Origin: Candidatus Izemoplasmatales bacterium | GTDB taxonomy: Bacteria > Bacillota_I > Bacilli_A > Izemoplasmatales > Hujiaoplasmataceae | DNA: 6,692 nucleotides | Direction: 5' to 3' | NCBI GenBank assembly: GCA_028702245.1 | Contig: JAQVPE010000045.1 | Span: forward strand, 1-6,692 | Shown here: piece after piece, positions 1 through 4,393 of the stretch | Layout: each line of letters begins with the position of its first letter | Numbering within the stretch: position 1 is the first letter of the stretch | Program-made: the position numbers and the translations under genes | Notes under the pieces: model-generated | Seen by the model: the letters and a program-made list of their open reading frames with translations, nothing else | Database searches by the model: none | Told to the model about the DNA's origin: nothing

Positions 1-96
1 AGAGCCAAAGGATACCGCAACGTCAACAACTTCATCGCAATGATCTTTCTGCTCGGCGGAAAGCTCAAGTTCAAGTGCGGACTGTCAATGGCTTAG
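1..96 (+). CDS. Transposase, C-terminal fragment (ISL3-like)
   Basis: The frame is open from the first base and ends with TAG at 94-96, giving 31 visible residues beginning RAKGYRNVNNF and ending GLSMA. An 'AKGYRN..NF' segment followed by a hydrophobic stretch and a basic end is what is seen at the extreme C-terminus of ISL3-type (IS204/IS1001/IS1096/IS1165) DDE transposases. The catalytic DDE residues and the N-terminal zinc-finger/HTH region would lie outside the window. The start codon is not visible. Other DDE families cannot be excluded from so short a tail. Whether the gene is intact upstream is unknown. Confidence 0.55.
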   Translation, partial: RAKGYRNVNNFIAMIFLLGGKLKFKCGLSMA

Positions 97-102
97 TGAC
101 TT

Positions 103-126
103 ACCCACTCGAAACAGCGAGGCACC
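103..126. repeat. Probable right terminal inverted repeat of the insertion sequence
   Basis: Read inward on the minus strand this stretch begins GGTGCCTCGC and ends GAGTGGGT. ISL3-type ends commonly start with a GG-rich tip (often GGCTCT or similar) and finish with GTGGGT about 24 bp in, directly after the transposase stop; the position and general pattern fit. The matching left repeat lies outside the window, so the exact boundary at 126 is inferred from this pattern and from the abrupt change to AT-rich sequence after it. Confidence 0.45.
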
Positions 127-139
127 ATATTATATTTAT

Positions 140-1285
140 CTATTCTTCGTCGCCAAAGGAAATGCCAATGTCTCTCGCCGCGTTCACAAGATCGCCATTG
201 GGATTGACTCTTCGTGCGCCGCCTTTGCTTGTTTCACCCATCTGGCCACCACCGACGACGTCTTCGATTTTGACCGATGACATCTTGTCGTTTTGGATCG
301 TAACCATTCTGCCAAACTCGCCACAAGCAACCATGTCAACGGCATGGGCTCCGTATTTTGTTCCCAAAACCCGGTCAAACGTATTGGTTACGCCACCTCG
401 TTGAATATAGCCAAGGTTGGTTGATCTGATCTCTTGGCCGGTAATCGGTTGAACCAACTTTTCGAGTTGTTTGGCTATTTGCTCACCGATGCCACCCAAA
501 CGAATCTTGTCTGGACTGCCTTCGACAATTTTTTTCACCGTCAACTTGCCGGAAATCGGTTTGGCTCCTTCAGAAACGCAGATAATTGCGAAGTGGCCGC
601 CGCGATTGTATCGATCGATGATTTTACGAGCGACGATGTTGATGTCATAGGGTATCTCCGGAATTAGAATCACATCGGCACTTCCGGCAATTCCCCCTTC
701 AAGCGCGAGCCAGCCGGCGTGTCTGCCCATGACTTCGAGAATCATGATCCGGTCGTGTGAATAAGCCGTCGTATGTAAGGCGTCAAGCGAGAGCATGATA
801 TGATCGAGAGCGGTGCGATAGCCGAATGTGATCTCGGTTGCGGGAACATCATTATCGATCGTCTTGGGAATTCCGACCACCTTGATCCCGCTACGGGCAA
901 AATCCCTGGCGCTCGTCAAGGTGCCGTCGCCGCCGATGATGACGAGGGCGTCGATTTCATGTTTCTTCAGGTTCTCGATCGCAATGTCGGAAACGTCATG
1001 ATACTCAACTTCACCGTCATCGTTGGTAATCGGAAAGTGGAATAAGTTGTCACGGTTTGACATCTTAAGAACAGTTCCGCCCTGATGGAAAATGCCGGAC
1101 ACGGTTTTGAGGGTCATCGGAATGTATTCATCGGCGTAAAGGCCATGATAGCCGCCGATAAAACCGAGCACTTCGTAGTTGTATTTCAAGATTGCCGTTC
1201 TGACGACGGCGCGAATCACGGCGTTAAGTCCGGAACAGTCGCCTCCACCTGTCAAAAGGGCTATTTTTTTGATTTTTTCACTCAT
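140..1285 (-). CDS. pfkA: 6-phosphofructokinase, mixed-type (group III) PfkA
   Basis: This is a cytosolic glycolytic enzyme that phosphorylates fructose 6-phosphate to fructose 1,6-bisphosphate. Numbered from the upstream ATG at 1297, it shows the N-terminal GGGDCSGLN phosphate-binding loop (17-25), GGT.L..SNR (73-82), GGDGT (122-126), PKTIDND with the presumed catalytic base D148 (144-150), MGRHAG (190-195), PEIPYD (213-218) and LGYIQRGG (295-302). The glycine of GGDGT is the residue typical of ATP users, but the lysine of PKTIDND replaces the glycine of classical ATP enzymes. That combination marks the group III or 'mixed' family, so ATP is the likelier donor but pyrophosphate is not excluded. 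At about 381 residues it is longer than E. coli PfkA (320), with extra residues near 87-100 and 246-270 and a long C-terminal tail. I chose the ATG at 1285 because AAGATGG lies 8 nt upstream; the ATG at 1297 (4 residues longer) has no properly spaced ribosome site. It has its own promoter. No terminator is visible after its TAG stop. Confidence 0.93.
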   Translation of the reverse strand: MSEKIKKIALLTGGGDCSGLNAVIRAVVRTAILKYNYEVLGFIGGYHGLYADEYIPMTLKTVSGIFHQGGTVLKMSNRDNLFHFPITNDDGEVEYHDVSDIAIENLKKHEIDALVIIGGDGTLTSARDFARSGIKVVGIPKTIDNDVPATEITFGYRTALDHIMLSLDALHTTAYSHDRIMILEVMGRHAGWLALEGGIAGSADVILIPEIPYDINIVARKIIDRYNRGGHFAIICVSEGAKPISGKLTVKKIVEGSPDKIRLGGIGEQIAKQLEKLVQPITGQEIRSTNLGYIQRGGVTNTFDRVLGTKYGAHAVDMVACGEFGRMVTIQNDKMSSVKIEDVVGGGQMGETSKGGARRVNPNGDLVNAARDIGISFGDEE

Positions 1286-1293
1286 ATTATCAA

Positions 1294-1302
1294 CCATCTT
1301 TC
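1294..1302 (-). promoter_or_regulatory. pfkA: Ribosome binding site deciding the pfkA start
   Basis: On the minus strand GAAAGATGG ends 8 nt before the ATG at 1285, a normal Shine-Dalgarno distance. The same bases overlap the other in-frame ATG (1295-1297), which would leave that codon with no room for a ribosome site. This favours the shorter protein beginning MSEKIKKIALL. Confidence 0.55.
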
Positions 1303-1307
1303 AATAA

Positions 1308-1338
1308 CGAAAATCTTCTCTTTAGTGTATCATTTTCG
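1308..1338. repeat. Inverted repeat across the pfkA -10 region, possible operator
   Basis: Seven-base perfect arms CGAAAAT (1308-1314) and ATTTTCG (1332-1338) flank 17 bp that contain the -10 hexamer and the likely start point. The predicted transcript would include only one arm, so an RNA hairpin is unlikely; a DNA-binding site is the more natural reading. The arms are AT-rich and could arise by chance. Confidence 0.3.
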
Positions 1339-1352
1339 GTTCGTTTAGTCAA
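1324..1352 (-). promoter_or_regulatory. Sigma-A-type promoter of pfkA
   Basis: On the minus strand TTGACT (-35, 1347-1352) is separated by exactly 17 bp from TACACT (-10, 1324-1329). The -10 is preceded by TG one base away, the extended -10 form. The -35 matches consensus at 5 of 6 and the -10 at 4 of 6. Predicted initiation is near 1317, giving a leader of about 30 nt to the preferred start at 1285. It lies wholly in the rlmN-pfkA gap. Confidence 0.7.
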
Positions 1353-1367
1353 ACTGGGGAAGCGGTT

Positions 1368-2402
1368 TCACAGCGGATTTTTCAGTCTAAGCTGACCACA
1401 GGCGGCCTGGATATCTGATCCCTGTTCTTTCCTTAAGGTCACATTTATTTTTCGCTTCATCAAAACGTCGACAAAGCGCATTGCCCGATCTAAATCAGTC
1501 GATTTGTACTGAAATTCATTGACTTGGTTATAGGGGATCAGATTCACATAGCAGTTTTGACCTTGAAGCAGTTTTGAAAGTTCGGTCGCGTGTTCTTCCA
1601 AATCATTTACCCCTTCAAGCAAAATATATTCGTATGTAACCCTCCTTGACGTTTTCGCGAAATATTCCTCACAGGCAGCGATAACATTCTCTAGGGGATA
1701 TTTGCGGTTGATCGGCATCAACTCCGAGCGAAGTAAGTTGTTGGGAGCGTGAAGGCTGATCGCCAGATTGCTTCTGATCGGTTCATCGGCGTATTTCAAG
1801 ATCATCGGCACGATCCCGCAGGTTGAGACGGTGATATGCCGTTGTCCAATCGCAAGCCCCTTGTTCTCGTTGATGATCCTGATGAACTTGATCACGTTGT
1901 CATAATTATCAAACGGTTCGCCGGTTCCCATCACGACAACATGCGATATTCTTTCGATTATCCGGTTAGAAACGGCGATAATTTGGCCAACAAGTTCGGA
2001 GGGTAATAAATTTCTTTGTCGTTTTTTCAACCCGGACGCACAAAAGGCGCAGCCCATATTGCAACCGACTTGGCTCGTAACACAAAGGCTGTTGCCGTAG
2101 TTATGGCGCATCAAAACCGTTTCGATCAGATGCCCATCATGGAGTTTAAGAAGATACTTCCTCGTGTCATCTTGGGAAATATGTTCTTCAGCTATAACTG
2201 GAAACTCAAAATGGAACTTCCCAGGGAGGAAGGCCCGTAGAGCCTTCGATAAATTTGACATTTCGTTGACATCTGTAAGTCCTTTTTGATATACCCAGTC
2301 ATAGATTTGACTGGCGTTGTAGGATTTAAACCCATTATCAACCAGGAACTCTTCCAGTTCCGCAAGGCTCATCCCATAAAAATCAAGCAAATTAGTAGTC
2401 AT
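1368..2402 (-). CDS. rlmN: Dual-specificity 23S rRNA / tRNA adenine-C2 methyltransferase RlmN
   Basis: Radical-SAM enzyme that methylates C2 of A2503 in 23S rRNA and, in characterised members, A37 of some tRNAs, tuning peptidyl-transferase function and decoding. The 344-residue length is normal. The 4Fe-4S motif is C114-x3-C118-x2-C121, inside QVGCNMGCAFCASG. C107 lies seven residues before the cluster, as does C118 in the E. coli enzyme. MGTGEP (158-163) follows, and the C-terminal RKEQGSDIQAACGQL contains C335, equivalent to the methyl-carrying E. coli C355. The N-terminal helical domain (about 1-60) is the usual RNA-binding part. QVGC before the cluster, rather than the QCGC of Cfr, favours RlmN over the C8-methylating resistance enzyme. 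The ATG is 5 nt after the permease TAA with only a weak ribosome site, suggesting translational coupling. The stop is TGA. No separate promoter was found, so it is probably transcribed with the ABC genes. Confidence 0.95.
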   Translation of the reverse strand: MTTNLLDFYGMSLAELEEFLVDNGFKSYNASQIYDWVYQKGLTDVNEMSNLSKALRAFLPGKFHFEFPVIAEEHISQDDTRKYLLKLHDGHLIETVLMRHNYGNSLCVTSQVGCNMGCAFCASGLKKRQRNLLPSELVGQIIAVSNRIIERISHVVVMGTGEPFDNYDNVIKFIRIINENKGLAIGQRHITVSTCGIVPMILKYADEPIRSNLAISLHAPNNLLRSELMPINRKYPLENVIAACEEYFAKTSRRVTYEYILLEGVNDLEEHATELSKLLQGQNCYVNLIPYNQVNEFQYKSTDLDRAMRFVDVLMKRKINVTLRKEQGSDIQAACGQLRLKNPL

Positions 2403-2407
2403 ACGGA

Positions 2408-3265
2408 TTAAACGGTCGCTTTCTTTTTCGATACGACCAGAATCGCCAAACCATAAAATAAAAGCATTGAACTGACCAAAACCAGAATGTGTCCCCAGAC
2501 GGGGAACGCCTTATCAAACACCATGAATTTGACTCCAAGCGAAGCGAGGAAGATTTCGGGAACCAAATCAAGATCGACAACTTCGTTCATCATCGTTTGT
2601 CTTAATAAAACCGCCGCATGCGAGACGGGAAAGACTTTGATCACCGTTTGAACCGCTTTTGGCAAACTGCCAATCGGAATATAAATGCCAGTCAGAAAAC
2701 CAATCATTGTTCCAAGAATCGTAGAGGCGGTTCCAAAAGCATTTTGGCTTTTGATCAAGGAAACGATGAAGAAGACCAAGGCACTCGATGAACTGACTGA
2801 TAAGATGATGAGACCTAACATCTTGACAATAGCGATGAACGACAACAACTCGCCGCCATAAACGACGATGTAGACCTCCGCCAGAACAAAGGTTATCAGA
2901 CTCATCACGAGTCCGATCAGAATCGAACTGACAATGTACCCAAGAACCATTTGCCAGTTTTTGATCGGGGCGACTTTGAAGTCTTTGATAATGTGATTGA
3001 CGTTGTCATCGATCATTATCCCAAAAGCACCCATGCAAGTGGTGATCGAGGCGGCTGCGACAACACCGGCCATGATCCAGGAATCCATCATGAAGCGGCT
3101 TGAATCTCCGATTGCGGGGATCGAACTGACTCCACTTTGAATCATGTCACCTAAAAACAGAACGTATAGACCGATAATTATGATAACACCGAGCAAGGAA
3201 AAAAAGACAGACGCCTTGTCGCGAAAAAAGATTCTGAGATTGCGTTTAATTAGATAGCCAATCAT
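2408..3265 (-). CDS. ABC-2-type transporter membrane subunit (exporter permease)
   Basis: Integral membrane protein of 285 residues, the pore half of a two-gene exporter. Six hydrophobic segments can be seen at about 18-38, 63-85, 105-130, 141-171, 177-197 and 257-278. The first is preceded by a basic N-terminus (KRNLRIFFRDK) that would stay in the cytosol. The segment YIPIGSLPKAVQTVIKVFP (195-213) followed by an R at 222 is the conserved loop of ABC-2 permeases of the DrrB/NodJ type. A lysine-rich end (SKKKATV) closes the protein. Its ATG overlaps the ATPase stop as ATGA, and AAAGGAG lies 8 nt upstream, so the two subunits are made together. The substrate is not indicated by the sequence: drugs, lipids, polysaccharide or small peptides are all known for the family. 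Confidence 0.9.
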   Translation of the reverse strand: MIGYLIKRNLRIFFRDKASVFFSLLGVIIIIGLYVLFLGDMIQSGVSSIPAIGDSSRFMMDSWIMAGVVAAASITTCMGAFGIMIDDNVNHIIKDFKVAPIKNWQMVLGYIVSSILIGLVMSLITFVLAEVYIVVYGGELLSFIAIVKMLGLIILSVSSSSALVFFIVSLIKSQNAFGTASTILGTMIGFLTGIYIPIGSLPKAVQTVIKVFPVSHAAVLLRQTMMNEVVDLDLVPEIFLASLGVKFMVFDKAFPVWGHILVLVSSMLLFYGLAILVVSKKKATV

Positions 3266-4176
3266 CCTCTGATCTCCTTTCCGGTGATATTGATGAACGC
3301 GTCATCCAAAGTACCGTTTAGAACTTGAAGCGAATGCAACTTCCCTTCCATGAGATCGAGGATCTTGACCGCGTCCAGGGTGCTCTCCAATTTGCATACA
3401 AGCAAGTCGCTTTTTTTCTCATAAGCGATTTGGTTCGCTTCGAGAATTGCCACAACTTCTTCAAAAACGATCGGTTTTAACTGTAGGTTGTCATCCGAAT
3501 ACTTGTTTTTAAGCTCGGTCGGCGTGCCTTTGGCAGCGATCAATCCATTATCGATGATAATGACATAATCGGCTTCGTCAGCTTCTTCCATGTAATGAGT
3601 TGTCAAAAAGACCGTCATTTCGCTATCGCGTTGCAACTTCTGAATGGTGTTCCATACGTTTTTGCGCGTTTGCGGATCGAGACCGGTCGTCGGTTCGTCA
3701 AGAAACAAGATCCGGGGTTTGTGCACAAGCGCTCTGGCGATATCCGCACGCCGCTTCTGTCCTCCCGAAAGCGAACCGTACCTTCGATCTGCCAACTCCG
3801 TAATCGCGGTAACTTCAAGTGCCTGATTAACTGCATTTGCGAGTTCATTTTTGTCTTTGTGATAAAAACTGCCACGCATCGTTAAATTCTCGCGAACACT
3901 CAGAAGTTTGTCGAGGACGCCATCTTGAAAGACGATCCCGATGTTGTCACGGATTTGATCGTCATCACGTCCAACAAGCAACCCGTCGACACTCACTTCG
4001 CCTGCGTTCATCGAGAGCAAAGTACAGATGATGTTGATGGTCGTTGTCTTGCCTGCTCCGTTTGGCCCTAGAAACGCAAACAACTTTCCTCTTTCAACGT
4101 AGAAATCGATGCCCTTAACAGCTTCGACTTGCCCATAGTTTTTGATTAAACCTTTAACTTCGATTACCTTATCCAA
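3262..4176 (-). CDS. ABC transporter ATP-binding subunit (DrrA/ABC-2 exporter type)
   Basis: Cytosolic ATPase of 304 residues that powers the permease encoded next. Motifs in order are: Walker A GPNGAGKTT (37-45), Q-loop Q84 in VFQD, signature LSGGQ (136-140), Walker B ILFLDE (156-161), D-loop GLDP (165-168) and the switch histidine H194 in TTHYMEEAD. All catalytic residues are present. About 75 residues after the nucleotide-binding domain form the C-terminal region typical of DrrA-like proteins, ending in TLDDAFINITGKEIRG, close to the usual 'LEDVFL.LTG' tail. The start is TTG at 4174-4176, chosen because a G-rich ribosome site lies 7 nt upstream and the protein begins at the usual family position. 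A strong extended -10 promoter lies about 60 bp upstream. The gene ends in TGA, overlapping the permease ATG by 4 bp. Confidence 0.93.
   Translation of the reverse strand: MDKVIEVKGLIKNYGQVEAVKGIDFYVERGKLFAFLGPNGAGKTTTINIICTLLSMNAGEVSVDGLLVGRDDDQIRDNIGIVFQDGVLDKLLSVRENLTMRGSFYHKDKNELANAVNQALEVTAITELADRRYGSLSGGQKRRADIARALVHKPRILFLDEPTTGLDPQTRKNVWNTIQKLQRDSEMTVFLTTHYMEEADEADYVIIIDNGLIAAKGTPTELKNKYSDDNLQLKPIVFEEVVAILEANQIAYEKKSDLLVCKLESTLDAVKILDLMEGKLHSLQVLNGTLDDAFINITGKEIRG
3274..3280 (-). promoter_or_regulatory. Strong ribosome binding site of the ABC permease
   Basis: AAAGGAG on the minus strand, 8 nt before the ATG at 3265, lies within the last codons of the ATPase gene. It confirms the overlapping start at ATGA. 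Confidence 0.8.
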
Positions 4177-4183
4177 AAGCTAT

Positions 4184-4189
4184 CCCCCC
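4184..4189 (-). promoter_or_regulatory. G-run ribosome binding site before the TTG start
   Basis: Six consecutive G residues on the minus strand end 7 nt before the TTG codon at 4176. The run can pair with the 16S 3' end CCUCC using G-U wobble. It is the only plausible ribosome site here and decides the start codon. Confidence 0.65.
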
Positions 4190-4233
4190 AAATCTTGAAA
4201 ATATAAAAATCGGAACCTAACTAACCCGGTAAA

Positions 4234-4262
4234 ATTATATCATGTAGTTTCTGAAATATCTA
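4234..4262 (-). promoter_or_regulatory. Extended -10 promoter of the ABC-rlmN unit
   Basis: A perfect TATAAT (4234-4239 on the minus strand) is preceded by TG with one base between, the full extended -10. Seventeen bp upstream is TAGATA (4257-4262), matching the -35 consensus at 4 of 6. Expected initiation is near 4227, giving a leader of about 50 nt before the TTG start. It is the best promoter-like sequence in the window. Confidence 0.75.
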
Positions 4263-4266
4263 GATA
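4257..4266. repeat. Ten-base palindrome over the ABC promoter -35
   Basis: TATCTAGATA is a perfect palindrome that covers the weak -35 hexamer. Such a placement would suit a repressor or activator site. It is short and AT-rich, and no second copy was seen nearby, so chance is a real alternative. Confidence 0.3.
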
Positions 4267-4355
4267 GCTTATTATTGTGGATTATTTAAAATTATTTATC
4301 ATTACCGCCAACGCATATTTAAACAAAACGTCAATAGCGGAAGCCGGTATTTATC

Positions 4356-4384
4356 AAAATAAAAGCCAGCCAAAATGGCTGGCT
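4356..4384 (-). terminator. Intrinsic terminator of pheT
   Basis: Minus-strand arms AGCCAGCCA and TGGCTGGCT (4376-4384 and 4364-4372) form a perfect 9-bp stem with a 3-base loop, followed by TTTATTTTG. It begins 9 bp after the pheT TAA. There is no T-run on the other side, so it works in the pheT direction only. Confidence 0.92.
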
Positions 4385-4393
4385 CGAATCAAG

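Larger units (their letters stand above)
1..126 (+). mobile_element. 3' end of an insertion sequence, probably ISL3 family
   Basis: The left edge of the window holds the tail of a transposase gene followed, 6 bp after its stop, by a sequence that looks like a terminal inverted repeat ending near 126. Gene-then-repeat at the 3' end is the usual ISL3-family layout. The element continues out of the window, so its left end, length and intactness cannot be judged. It points towards pfkA and ends 13 bp short of the pfkA stop codon. The AT-rich 8 bp immediately outside (127-134, ATATTATA) would fit the AT-rich 8-bp target duplication that ISL3 elements usually make, but the other copy is not visible. 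Family assignment rests on a short tail and is tentative. Confidence 0.55.
1298..1367. other. 70-bp rlmN-pfkA intergenic region without a terminator
   Basis: The gap is largely filled by the pfkA promoter, the inverted repeat and the leader. No GC-rich stem followed by a T-run is present after the rlmN TGA, so transcripts from the ABC-rlmN unit may continue into pfkA. Confidence 0.6.
4177..4393. other. 217-bp intergenic region between pheT and the ABC operon
   Basis: From the pheT side it holds the pheT terminator, then about 90 bp of very AT-rich sequence (4263-4355) with no gene, tRNA or clear RNA structure that I can recognise, then the ABC promoter with its palindrome and a 50-nt leader. 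No open frame of note crosses it. Confidence 0.7.

Noticed and set aside
75..1348. Several plus-strand open frames opposite pfkA (75-404, 434-667, 800-1045, 1085-1348)
   Set aside because: They lie antisense to a fully recognisable pfkA, have no family-like motifs or ribosome sites, and are explained by the codon pattern of the real gene.
1368..2402. A Cfr-type resistance methyltransferase instead of RlmN
   Set aside because: The sequence before the cluster is QVGC as in RlmN rather than QCGC as in Cfr, and overall it reads as an ordinary RlmN.
2392..2580. Minus-strand open frame overlapping the end of the permease and the start of rlmN
   Set aside because: It is out of frame with both real genes, is rich in Trp, Phe and Arg, and shows no recognisable domain.
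3595..4031. A cluster of overlapping open frames on both strands opposite and within the ABC ATPase
   Set aside because: They overlap the conserved signature and Walker B region of the ATPase and read as frame shadows rich in Arg, Cys and Ser.
4280..4340. A second promoter in the AT-rich part of the pheT-ABC gap (TTGACG or TTGGCG as -35)
   Set aside because: At 16-18 bp spacing the possible -10 hexamers match consensus poorly, while a far better promoter lies downstream.
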